23,417 nucleotides of DNA. It comes from an uncultured Bacteroidales bacterium. Lineage in GTDB: Bacteria > Bacteroidota > Bacteroidia > Bacteroidales > UBA932. Under the pieces are notes generated by a model. The model saw only the letters and a list, made by a program, of their open reading frames with translations, had not been told where the DNA came from and searched no databases. The translations under genes were made by a program, and so were the position numbers. The stretch's first letter is position 1. Every line of letters starts with the position of its first letter. This document shows positions 1 through 7,061 of this stretch, piece after piece. The stretch is taken from the NCBI GenBank assembly GCA_900546445.1, contig URCV01000030.1, positions 1-23,417 of the forward strand, read 5' to 3'.

Positions 1-1
1 T

Positions 2-1243
2 TGGCACGATACGGAAGGCACCCTTCACGGCGACTGCGAGTGGGAGGAGGACAAGTTCGTGGCGGAGATGGTGGCTCGAAGGATAGGCATCCCTTTTTAT
101 TTCGTGGACTTGAGCGCACAGTACCGTCAACGCGTGGTGGACTATATGTTCAGCGAGTATGAAAAAGGCCGTACACCTAATCCGGATGTGCTCTGTAACC
201 GTGAAATCAAGTTCGATGCCTTTCTCGAAGCGGCGCGAAAGCTCGGTGCGACCCACGTGGCCACAGGGCATTATTGTCGTAAGCGCGAGAATCCGGATGG
301 GACTTTCAGCCTGCTCGAGGGTGTGGACCCTGGTAAGGATCAGAGCTACTTTTTATGCCAATTATCTCAGGAACAGCTTTCTGCAGCGCTTTTCCCTATA
401 GGGGACTTGTGTAAGGATGAAGTGAGAAGGCTTGCGACTGAGGCTGACTTGCCTTCCGCTCAGAAGAAGGATTCGCAGGGAATTTGCTTTGTGGGAAAGG
501 TGGATTTGCCTGTTTTCCTCCAGCAAAAGCTAAAGAGCGTGGAGGGGGACATAGTCGAGGTTTATGATAAGTTCTACGAAGATAGTGAATTTTATAACAA
601 GCAGATGGAATTGCTCTCGGAAGTTAGGGAGGCTGTCGCGACGGGGCGCATCTCCGATATCTCCGACGAGACTTTGGAGTTTTTGAGCAGGCCGGTCACG
701 TATGAGACCATAGCATTCGAGACGGAGACCTATCGTAGTGGACATAAGCATATTAAGAAGACGCGTAACAAGGTCCATCCGTGGGCGAAGGTGGTGGGGA
801 AGCACGATGGCGCTCAGTTCTTTACGCTCGGTCAGCGTAAGGGACTCAGGGTCGGAGGACACGAGCAACCGCTTTTCGTGATAGAGACGGATGTGGCTCG
901 AAATATAGTTTACGTGGGAGAAGGAGAGGAACATAAGGGATTGTATCGCAGCGTGATGAAGCTGGATTTGCCGGATGTGCATTATATTCGTCCGTGCTAT
1001 GAGCTTCACGACGGCGATGTCCGCAGGGTGCGAGTGCGTATCCGCTACCGCCAGCCGCTTCAGGGAGCGGTGCTGATTATGCGTCCATCGGGGCTTTTCG
1101 TGGTTTTCGACGAGCCTCAGCGAAGCATTACTCCGGGCCAATTCGCTGCGGTGTATTTAAGCGAGGATGATGAGAGAAAGTTGCCTTCGGCCGAGCCGAT
1201 AGACATCGAGGCTCCCGAACTCATTCTTTCCGCAGTAATCTAA
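2..1243 (+). CDS. mnmA: tRNA-specific 2-thiouridylase MnmA, 5'-truncated by window edge
   Basis: MnmA adenylates and thiolates U34 of tRNA-Lys, -Glu and -Gln in the cytoplasm, taking sulfur from a persulfide relay. The frame is open from base 2, so the gene enters from the left; the GTG at 59 is internal. The N-terminal PP-loop (SGGxDSS) is off the window. Seen: the start of the visible part reads WHDTEGTLHGD; the first catalytic cysteine lies in NPDVLCNREIKF (Cys codon 194-196); GHYCRK and DQSYFL follow; the second catalytic cysteine is in GICFVGK (Cys codon 485-487). The C-terminal barrel domain has HDGAQFFTLGQRKGL, RIRYRQP and VVFDEPQ. Between the second cysteine region and the barrel (about nt 560-790) is a charged insert of roughly 70 residues, longer than the insert I recall in Bacteroides MnmA. 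The identification is very secure. The gene stops at TAA, 13 nt before a repeat element. Confidence 0.96.
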   Translation, partial: WHDTEGTLHGDCEWEEDKFVAEMVARRIGIPFYFVDLSAQYRQRVVDYMFSEYEKGRTPNPDVLCNREIKFDAFLEAARKLGATHVATGHYCRKRENPDGTFSLLEGVDPGKDQSYFLCQLSQEQLSAALFPIGDLCKDEVRRLATEADLPSAQKKDSQGICFVGKVDLPVFLQQKLKSVEGDIVEVYDKFYEDSEFYNKQMELLSEVREAVATGRISDISDETLEFLSRPVTYETIAFETETYRSGHKHIKKTRNKVHPWAKVVGKHDGAQFFTLGQRKGLRVGGHEQPLFVIETDVARNIVYVGEGEEHKGLYRSVMKLDLPDVHYIRPCYELHDGDVRRVRVRIRYRQPLQGAVLIMRPSGLFVVFDEPQRSITPGQFAAVYLSEDDERKLPSAEPIDIEAPELILSAVI

Positions 1244-1256
1244 GTTATCTCACATA

Positions 1257-1380
1257 ACGTTCGGGAGAAATGTGCCTTCTCGGACGGCTCACCGCCCGTG
1301 GTGTGTGAACGGGAGGGGCCCACGAAGTGGGAGGGATAGCGCGAAGCGCGTATCGTCCGAAAGGCACTTTCTCCGAACGT
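1257..1380 (+). repeat. structured inverted-repeat element, copy 1 (MITE/REP-like)
   Basis: This is a 124-bp palindromic element between mnmA and the M13 peptidase. Its ends form an imperfect inverted repeat of about 27 bp: 1257-1286 pairs with 1354-1380, including GTGCC (1272-1276) with GGCAC (1363-1367) and CGGACG (1281-1286) with CGTCCG (1354-1359), with single-base bulges at 1271 and 1279. Inside are three hairpins: CCCGT/ACGGG (1295-1299 with 1309-1313), CCCAC-GAA-GTGGG (1319-1331) and GCGC-GAA-GCGC (1339-1349). The core 1265-1373 matches the reverse complement of 4041-4149 at 105 of 109 positions. It encodes no protein. No target-site duplication is obvious. It could be a non-autonomous transposable element, a REP-like sequence or a transcribed structured RNA; the sequence alone does not decide. 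Confidence 0.85.
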
Positions 1381-1423
1381 ACAGAAAGTATAATGTTTAA
1401 ATAAAAAGGATTCGTAAATTTAA

Positions 1424-3454
1424 ATGAATATGAAAAAAGGAATATTGATTATGTCAGTTGCGATTATGGCCGCTGCGACTTCGTGCGGCACTAAATCGGC
1501 GGGCGAGAAGGTCCCGGCCATCGATTTGGCCAATCTGGACCCTTCTATTTCCGCAAAAGAAGATTTTTATCAGTATGCGACAGGCGGTTGGCAGAAAAAC
1601 CATCCGCTGAAACCGGAGTATTCTCGTTACGGCTCGTTCGATGTGCTTCGAGAGAATAACGAAATTCGTCTGAATGAACTCTTTCAGGGACTTTCATCCG
1701 TAAAGGCAGAAAAAGGCAGCGTTCAGCAGAAAATCTCGGACCTCTACGCGATGGGTCTCGACTCTACAAGGCTCAATGCCGAAGGTGTAAATCCGGTGAA
1801 GCCATACCTCGATGCTCTCGAAAGCGTTAAGGACGTGGAAAGTTTTGTACGTGCTATGGCAGACATCGAGCTTCACGGCGACGGCGGATGCTGGGGCGTA
1901 TATGCCGAGTCCGATATGACCGACAATTCGAATACCGTGCTCTACATCACGCAGAGCGGATTGGCATTAGGAAACAGGGACTACTATCTGCTGGCAGAGA
2001 ACGCCGAACTTCGCGAAGGGTATCTCAACTTCCTGAAGAAAATCTTTACCCTCGCAGGAGATGAAAAGGCAGAGCAGAAAGCTAAGGATGCCTTTGATTT
2101 CCAGATGACTATCGCTGAGCCTTCGTGGTCTATGATTCAGCAGCGCGACATCGAGGCCAGGTACAACCCTATGACTCCGGAGCAGCTCTACAAGGAGTAT
2201 CCGGCACTTAGGTTCGACGCCTATCTCGATGCTATGGGAATCCCGGCACAAAGTAAGATAGTTCTCGAACAACCATCTTATTTTAAGGCTCTTAACCGCA
2301 TCTTGGCTAAGACCAATCCTCGCATTTTGCGCCACTATCTCCAGGCACAGCTTCTAAGCGGAGCTTGTGGATATATCAGCGACGATTTCACCGACGCGTC
2401 ATTCGATTTCTTCTCGGCGCAGATGTCCGGAATCAAGGAGCAGAAGCCACGTTGGAAACGCGCTATGCAGGCACCTAACAGCATACTTGGCGAGGCCGTA
2501 GGCGAGATGTATGTAGCGAAATACTTCCCGGAGAAGGATAAGCAGAAGATGCTTCAGATAGTTAAAAACATCCAGAAAGGACTTTCGGAGCACGTGGCTT
2601 CGCTCGATTGGATGAGCGAGCAGACAAAGGCTCGTGCACAGGAAAAACTTTCTTCATTTATCATAAAGATAGGCTATCCTGACAAGTGGAAAGATTACTC
2701 TACTCTCGAAATAGATGCACAAAAGTCTTATTATCAGAACCTTCGTGAAGCGTCACTATGGTCTATGCGCGATAATCTCTCCAAACTGGGCCGCCCTGTG
2801 GACAAGACCGAGTGGGGTATGACTCCGCAGACCGTAAATGCCTACTATAACCCGACTACTAACGAAATATGTTTCCCTGCCGGCATCCTTCAGCCGCCGT
2901 TCTTCAACCCTAACGCTGACGATGCTGTCAATTATGGTGCTATCGGTGTGGTAATCAGTCACGAAATGACTCACGGATTCGATGATCAGGGCCGCCTTTT
3001 CGACAAGGACGGTAACTTGAACAACTGGTGGACGGAAGAAGATGCTGCCAGCTTCAAGGCCAAGGCCGACAAACTCGTGGCTCAGTTCGACGCCGTGCAG
3101 ATTCAGGATGGCCTTTATGCCAATGGCTCCGCTACCCTGGGCGAGAACATCGCAGACCAGGGCGGTCTTCGCATCGCTTTCACTGCGATGAAGAATTCTT
3201 TCGGGGGAAAGGAGCCTAAGCCTATCGACGGATTCACTGCAGAGCAGCGTTTCTATCTGGCTTATGCCATTTTGTGGGGACAGAACATCACACCACAGGA
3301 GTGTGCTCGCCTTACTCTTCTAGATGTGCATTCTCTCGGACGTAACAGAGTGAATGTGTCGCTTAGAAATCTTCAGGATTTCTTCGATGCTTTCGACATC
3401 AAGGAAGGGGATAAGATGTTCCGTCCTGAGGAGGAGAGAGTGGTTATCTGGTAG
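1424..3454 (+). CDS. M13 (neprilysin/PepO-like) zinc metallopeptidase lipoprotein
   Basis: A zinc endopeptidase of family M13 that cleaves peptides, probably anchored in the periplasm or outer membrane. The N-terminus is a lipoprotein signal ending AATSC, with the lipidated Cys at residue 21. The M13 N-terminal domain starts near residue 40 (DFYQYATGGWQK). The catalytic domain shows NAYYNPTTNEICFPAGILQ, then HEMTH at 513-517 (zinc ligands His513 and His517, catalytic Glu514), then GENIADQGG with third ligand Glu574 and Asp578. The 676-residue length is usual for the family, and all catalytic residues are present. Start: ATG at 1424 (MNMKKG); ATG at 1430 is an alternative. It has its own 180-nt upstream region, most of it repeat copy 1. 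I see no clear TAnnTTTG box at a suitable distance. It ends 2 nt before the stop of the convergent GNAT gene. Confidence 0.95.
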   Translation: MNMKKGILIMSVAIMAAATSCGTKSAGEKVPAIDLANLDPSISAKEDFYQYATGGWQKNHPLKPEYSRYGSFDVLRENNEIRLNELFQGLSSVKAEKGSVQQKISDLYAMGLDSTRLNAEGVNPVKPYLDALESVKDVESFVRAMADIELHGDGGCWGVYAESDMTDNSNTVLYITQSGLALGNRDYYLLAENAELREGYLNFLKKIFTLAGDEKAEQKAKDAFDFQMTIAEPSWSMIQQRDIEARYNPMTPEQLYKEYPALRFDAYLDAMGIPAQSKIVLEQPSYFKALNRILAKTNPRILRHYLQAQLLSGACGYISDDFTDASFDFFSAQMSGIKEQKPRWKRAMQAPNSILGEAVGEMYVAKYFPEKDKQKMLQIVKNIQKGLSEHVASLDWMSEQTKARAQEKLSSFIIKIGYPDKWKDYSTLEIDAQKSYYQNLREASLWSMRDNLSKLGRPVDKTEWGMTPQTVNAYYNPTTNEICFPAGILQPPFFNPNADDAVNYGAIGVVISHEMTHGFDDQGRLFDKDGNLNNWWTEEDAASFKAKADKLVAQFDAVQIQDGLYANGSATLGENIADQGGLRIAFTAMKNSFGGKEPKPIDGFTAEQRFYLAYAILWGQNITPQECARLTLLDVHSLGRNRVNVSLRNLQDFFDAFDIKEGDKMFRPEEERVVIW

Positions 3455-3456
3455 TG

Positions 3457-4029
3457 CTAATCCTCTTGGATTTGCAGGTGCCACATTTTGTGTCCTAAAA
3501 AATCTACGGTTTCTATTCGCTTGAAGCCAAGCTTTTTATATAGAGCTTCTGCTTTCGGGTTATTGTAGTCTACAAGAAGTCCCACAAGCGAATGGCCGTT
3601 TTTGTGGGCGTGGTCGCACATCGCAGTCAAAAGCTTGCTGCCCAGACCTTGGCCTCTATATTCAGGAAGTATTCCCAGGGAGTCGATGTAAAATTCGCCT
3701 GCCTGGGTTTCTTTTTCTATTTGGGCTTCGAGTCCGGTGTGTTCTTTCACCATTTCGAGGGTACGGGCTTTCAATTTCGAGAGTTCGCCTCCGTCGTAGC
3801 CGCAGATGGCTCCTGCCGGAAGGCCGTCCACTTCAGCTATAATGGCATTCTTGAAGCTATACTGTGAATCTTCGCTTTTCGCTATGTCTTCCAATACATT
3901 AAGATAGTCGTCTCCGCAAAGCGCCTTGACGCATTCGTCTCCGAACGCCATCGCTACGGCCTTCGCTATCAGCGGCGCATCCTCTTTTCTCGCCGCCCTA
4001 TGCGTAATTTTATGTTCCATATCAATCAT
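3457..4029 (-). CDS. GNAT-family N-acetyltransferase
   Basis: A 190-residue cytoplasmic acetyl-CoA-dependent N-acyltransferase of the GNAT fold; the substrate is unknown. The acetyl-CoA pyrophosphate-binding motif A is clear: IDSLGILPEYRGQGLGSKLL, with R-G-Q-G-L-G at residues 125-130. Motif B follows as NNPKAEALYKKLGFKR with the usual LYxKLGF, then a C-terminal strand HKMWHL. N-terminal THRAARKEDAPLIAK is the typical first strand and helix. Start: ATG at 4029 (MIDMEH) or 4020 (MEH); neither has a strong Shine-Dalgarno, as is common in Bacteroidetes. The start lies only 4 nt from the end of repeat copy 2, so any leader of this gene must run through the repeat. The 3' end is 2 nt from the convergent M13 peptidase. 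Confidence 0.9.
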   Translation of the reverse strand: MIDMEHKITHRAARKEDAPLIAKAVAMAFGDECVKALCGDDYLNVLEDIAKSEDSQYSFKNAIIAEVDGLPAGAICGYDGGELSKLKARTLEMVKEHTGLEAQIEKETQAGEFYIDSLGILPEYRGQGLGSKLLTAMCDHAHKNGHSLVGLLVDYNNPKAEALYKKLGFKRIETVDFLGHKMWHLQIQED

Positions 4030-4033
4030 TTTT

Positions 4034-4154
4034 GCGCTACGAGAAAGTGCCTTTCGAACGATACGCGCTTCGCGCTATCCCTCCCACTTCGTGGGCCCCT
4101 CCCGTTCACACGCCACGGGCGGCGAGCCGTTCGAGAAGGCACATTTCTCTTCGC
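4034..4154 (-). repeat. structured inverted-repeat element, copy 2 (opposite orientation)
   Basis: A second full copy, 121 bp, of the element at 1257-1380, inverted. The core 4041-4149 is 105/109 identical to the reverse complement of 1265-1373 and keeps all three internal hairpins. The outermost bases differ: this copy ends in GCGCTAC (4034-4040) and CTTCGC (4149-4154) instead of the ACGTTCGG/CCGAACGT ends of copy 1. In the terminal stem, CGGACG/CGTCCG of copy 1 has become CGAACG/CGTTCG, so pairing is kept. It fills the space directly upstream of the GNAT start codon. Confidence 0.85.
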
Positions 4155-4184
4155 TTTTATAAAAGTGAGTTATTATCCAACTAC

Positions 4185-4281
4185 GCGCTACTAGGGGTAG
4201 CCACGGTAGTGGCGAGTAAGGGGGCTGGAAGCCCCATCATGGACTGGCGACTAGCCGTCCGAAAGGCACTTTCTCGTAGCG
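4185..4281 (+). repeat. diverged or half copy of the same repeat, with extra hairpins
   Basis: The right end, 4256-4281, reads CGTCCGAAAGGCAC, TTTCTC, GTAGCG. It is nearly the exact reverse complement of the left end of copy 2 (4034-4060). GCGCTAC at 4185-4191 may be the matching left tip, but the rest of the left arm is not recognisable. The interior is unrelated in sequence to copies 1 and 2 yet equally hairpin-rich: CTAC/GTAG (4188-4200), CCAC-GGTA-GTGG (4201-4212), GGGGCT-GGA-AGCCCC (4221-4235), and GGAC-T-GGC-GACTA-GCC-GTCC (4241-4260). It lies 13 nt past the stop codon of the sialate O-acetylesterase, where it could also end transcription. The boundaries are uncertain. Confidence 0.6.
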
Positions 4282-4294
4282 TTTTTTTATATTA

Positions 4295-5761
4295 TCATTC
4301 AAATCTAAATCTAAATCTAAATGGAGCGACGGGTAGGCCGACGGTATTATGCAGATTTCCGGGATTGAAATCGCGATAACAGTATCGAACCTCCACCGGT
4401 CTCTTGACCTTCTCGCACCTAATCTTCAACACATGATCCCAATCATACAACGCCTCGCTGACAGGATAAAACACCCCATCCTCTCCGCACACTTCCAGAC
4501 CCTTCACACCTTCCCACCTATCCAATCCATTCTGCGCATACGAAAGCTTCACGCACACCATATCTCCCTCGACCCAAGCCTCTTGTGCCTCAGGACTATA
4601 GCAATTCACGCTGCTGAATCCATAATCCCTATTCAGCGCCAGATAGGCAAGCCTCCTTCCGACAGGTCTCTTGTTGCTAGGATGCACTTGATTCCTTTCG
4701 TGAGGACGGGCCAAATCGTCCGTAACCACTATGCCGCCGTTGACAATCTGACGTGCAGCCTGATGCTGGGCATCGCGGATTATGGTTCCAGGGTCGTCGT
4801 CACCATACTGATATGGCATAATCTCCACCTGATAGAAAGGCATCTTCGCCTCGACATCGCCCCAATCACTTCTCCACAGCGACACCATCCTCTCCAACTT
4901 ATCTGCATACAAGGTGTTGCACCTGACATTAGAACATCCCTGATACCAAATGAAGCCCTTGGCCGTGTACCCTGCCACGCACCTCTGCATACCATTATAC
5001 AGCACGTAAGGCCTCCCCCATTCGGAACTTGCCAGAATGCTTTCCTCGTCCAGCGGCCCGAAACCGTACTCCTCCAGAATCTCCTTCGGAAGCCAGCTTT
5101 CCACTATCGAACCACCTCTGGCCATACTTATTATGCCAATCGGCACGTCCAGACTCTCGCTCAGAGTCTGTGCGAAGAAAAAGGCTACGGCGCTCATCTG
5201 CGGTAGCGTACTGCTGCACGCACCCTTCCATCCGGTGGTCTTCGCTACATCCATAAGAGGCTCGAAAGACTCCGTGACCCCCACAGTGAACATCCTGACT
5301 TTGTCTTCCATACCAGGAAGGGTGAGGAGTTCCTCGTAGCCCTCGACCGGACTGTTGAAATAGCCGGCGAGAGGCATTTCCATATTACTCTGACCACCCG
5401 CTATCCATACTTCACCCACGAGTATGTCCTTTATGCTCAGTAACTCACCTTCGCTCTTTACTAGAACCCGGTGCTTGTCGTAAGACGCGCTCGGCGTGTT
5501 TACCGATACGCTCCATACTCCGGAATCGTCCGCCACGGTGGCGTACTTTTTCCTGTCCCAACTTGTCGTGACTATGACTTTACCCTGCGGAAGGGCTTTG
5601 CCGCGAATAAGTGCGGATGCGTTCTGCTGCAGGACCATCCCGTCCGACCAAGGTTCCTTGATGGTCAAATGCCCCGACTTGTTCGGAGTACAAAAAGAAA
5701 AGGCAAGCAGCAGTGCTGTCGCTGCTATGCTTGCCTTGCAAAAAGATAAAAAATGATTCAT
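4295..5761 (-). CDS. sialate O-acetylesterase (SASA/SGNH-fold carbohydrate esterase)
   Basis: Removes O-acetyl groups, typically from position 9 of sialic acids on host glycans, so that sialidases and lyases can act. Seen (numbering from ATG at 5761, 488 residues): a hydrophobic N-terminal signal (about residues 11-23) followed by FSFC, a poor lipobox, so the signal could be type I or II. An N-terminal beta-domain has WSDGMVLQQ. The nucleophile motif is GGQSNMEMPL with Ser125. IWYQGCSN follows, then the His motif NQVHPSNKRPVGRRLA with His360. The family motif WYQGESN here has Cys276 in place of Glu. Start: ATG at 5761, one base after the ROK stop; the in-frame TTG at 5773 is less likely. Translational coupling to the ROK gene is probable. 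The C-terminus is an Arg-Phe repeat. No other sialic acid genes are in the window. Confidence 0.88.
   Translation of the reverse strand: MNHFLSFCKASIAATALLLAFSFCTPNKSGHLTIKEPWSDGMVLQQNASALIRGKALPQGKVIVTTSWDRKKYATVADDSGVWSVSVNTPSASYDKHRVLVKSEGELLSIKDILVGEVWIAGGQSNMEMPLAGYFNSPVEGYEELLTLPGMEDKVRMFTVGVTESFEPLMDVAKTTGWKGACSSTLPQMSAVAFFFAQTLSESLDVPIGIISMARGGSIVESWLPKEILEEYGFGPLDEESILASSEWGRPYVLYNGMQRCVAGYTAKGFIWYQGCSNVRCNTLYADKLERMVSLWRSDWGDVEAKMPFYQVEIMPYQYGDDDPGTIIRDAQHQAARQIVNGGIVVTDDLARPHERNQVHPSNKRPVGRRLAYLALNRDYGFSSVNCYSPEAQEAWVEGDMVCVKLSYAQNGLDRWEGVKGLEVCGEDGVFYPVSEALYDWDHVLKIRCEKVKRPVEVRYCYRDFNPGNLHNTVGLPVAPFRFRFRFE
4301..4322. repeat. hexanucleotide tandem repeat (AAATCT, 3.7 copies) inside a gene end
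   Basis: Three full copies of AAATCT plus AAAT. Read on the minus strand it encodes the alternating Phe-Arg tail FRFRFRF of the sialate O-acetylesterase just before its final Glu and stop. Because the unit is 6 nt, gain or loss of copies would change the tail by two residues without shifting the frame. Confidence 0.8.
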
Positions 5762-5762
5762 T

Positions 5763-6971
5763 CTATAATCCAAGTAGTTTAGCTCTGCTTAAAAGACAAT
5801 CACCTATTCCGGCTGCCTTGAGACCTAGTTTCGAAAGCTGGAATTTAGTATCGGAACTAACTCTCGAAAGGGAGAAACGGTTGACGGCAGTCTTTATAGG
5901 AAGCATAAGGTAATCCTTGCCCACTATGAGACGTCCGCCGATTATCACCAGACTAGGGTTGAAGATATTTATGACACCGGCTATGCCTTGACCCAGCGTG
6001 GCTCCGACTTGCTCGATGCCCTCGATTGCGAGAACGTCCTCTTCCTCCACTGCCTTCAATATGTCGTCGAGGGTAAGGTCGCCATTGGCCTCGTAAATGT
6101 CGGCAAGTGACGATTTTCGTCCCTGTTTCAGTTTTTCGATGATGATTCTGTGGAGTGCCCAGCCAGATGCTCCTGTCTCCAGACAACCCACCTTGCCGCA
6201 ACGGCAGATGATATTGTTATCCAGTGAAGGGAAGTGGCCAATCTCTCCGGAGAAGCCTGATTTTCCGTAATAAAGCGAGCCGTTCAGAATCATACCCATA
6301 CCCAATCCCCAGGAAAGGTTTATGAATATCATATCCACTTCGTGCTCTTTGCCATCGTGGCTTAGCCCCATAGACATATATTCGCCATAGGCCATAGCCC
6401 TGGAGTCATTTTCTATAGTTACCGGAACTCCCAACTGCTGCTCGAAGAGGTCTTTCATAGGGATGTCGTCACTGACGAAATAGGTCAGCGAGTAACCCTT
6501 TTCCGGGTTAACCCTTCCCGACAGGCTCACGCCTACGCCGAGTATGATGGACCAATCGATTCCCTTAGCTGCTACCTCGTCCTTGATCTTCGCGCACATC
6601 TTCTTGAAAGAATCGGCGTTAGCTTCGAGAACGAAAGGAATGTCCTGAATGAAAGATACCAGATTGCCTTTGAAGTCACATACGGCTATGTGAAAATGCT
6701 GCCTGCTTACGTCTACGCCCACGAAATAGCCTGCAGCAGGATTCAGTCCGAAGGTACTTGGCCTGCGGCCCCCCTTCGTGTCTATCTTGCCTTCATCCTG
6801 GAGAAGGCCTTCTGCTATCATTTCGCTAAGCAATTTGGTGATGGTAGGCACGCTGGTAGACAACTCCTTGCTGAAGTCGGCTATGCTGTTAGTGTCGTTC
6901 TGTATGCACAATCTCAAGATTGCTTTTTTAATAAGGGTGCTCTTCCCTTCATCGTTCAAAAATATTTTCAT
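5763..6971 (-). CDS. ROK-family transcriptional regulator (NagC/Mlc-like)
   Basis: A 402-residue DNA-binding repressor with an N-terminal winged helix and a C-terminal ROK sugar-sensing domain. Seen: helix-turn-helix at about residues 12-57 (TSVPTITKLLSEMIAEGLL), a wing with KGGRRPSTFGL, the ROK core from about residue 80, sugar-binding IENDSRAMAYGE (Asp189), and GEIGHF with zinc-ligand His246. The Cys cluster CRCGKVGCLE supplies Cys256, Cys258 and Cys263. The phosphate loop reads GVDVSRQ and lacks the DxGGT of ROK kinases, which fits a regulator rather than a kinase. It starts at ATG 6971 and is probably co-transcribed with the sialate O-acetylesterase one base downstream, so the inferred effector is an amino sugar or sialic acid derivative. 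It is divergent from the gene at 7062, so it could also control that operon. Confidence 0.92.
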   Translation of the reverse strand: MKIFLNDEGKSTLIKKAILRLCIQNDTNSIADFSKELSTSVPTITKLLSEMIAEGLLQDEGKIDTKGGRRPSTFGLNPAAGYFVGVDVSRQHFHIAVCDFKGNLVSFIQDIPFVLEANADSFKKMCAKIKDEVAAKGIDWSIILGVGVSLSGRVNPEKGYSLTYFVSDDIPMKDLFEQQLGVPVTIENDSRAMAYGEYMSMGLSHDGKEHEVDMIFINLSWGLGMGMILNGSLYYGKSGFSGEIGHFPSLDNNIICRCGKVGCLETGASGWALHRIIIEKLKQGRKSSLADIYEANGDLTLDDILKAVEEEDVLAIEGIEQVGATLGQGIAGVINIFNPSLVIIGGRLIVGKDYLMLPIKTAVNRFSLSRVSSDTKFQLSKLGLKAAGIGDCLLSRAKLLGL

Positions 6972-6996
6972 TAGGCTTTCTTTTTTTTACTATCCG

Positions 6997-7004
6997 CAAA
7001 TTTA
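6997..7004 (-). promoter_or_regulatory. candidate Bacteroidetes -7 box for the ROK operon
   Basis: TAAATTTG on the minus strand matches TAnnTTTG. Its last base is 25 nt upstream of the ROK start codon, which would give a leader of roughly 19 nt. No clear -33 TTTG is visible. It overlaps the AT-rich zone shared with the divergent promoter at 7019-7026. Confidence 0.5.
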
Positions 7005-7018
7005 TAAAAATTTTTGTG

Positions 7019-7026
7019 TATATTTG
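7019..7026 (+). promoter_or_regulatory. candidate Bacteroidetes -7 box for the 7062-12794 operon
   Basis: TATATTTG matches TAnnTTTG and ends 35 nt before the ATG at 7062, giving a leader of about 29 nt. It lies back to back with the ROK promoter, with 14 nt between the two boxes, so one bound regulator could affect both directions. Confidence 0.5.
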
Positions 7027-7061
7027 AACGTTATTGGAATTTTTTGAAAATTATTTTAAGA

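Noticed and set aside
1415..1422. TAAATTTA as a -7 box for the M13 peptidase
   Set aside because: It ends 1 nt before the start codon and misses the final G, so it is unlikely to be used.
4000..4379. Open frames of 64-115 codons across the repeat region
   Set aside because: They consist of repeat sequence and the antisense of flanking genes, with Arg/Ser-rich products and no recognisable motif.
4349..5206. 285-codon open frame on + opposite the sialate O-acetylesterase
   Set aside because: The minus-strand gene has clear catalytic motifs; this frame is His/Ile/Pro-rich shadow sequence.
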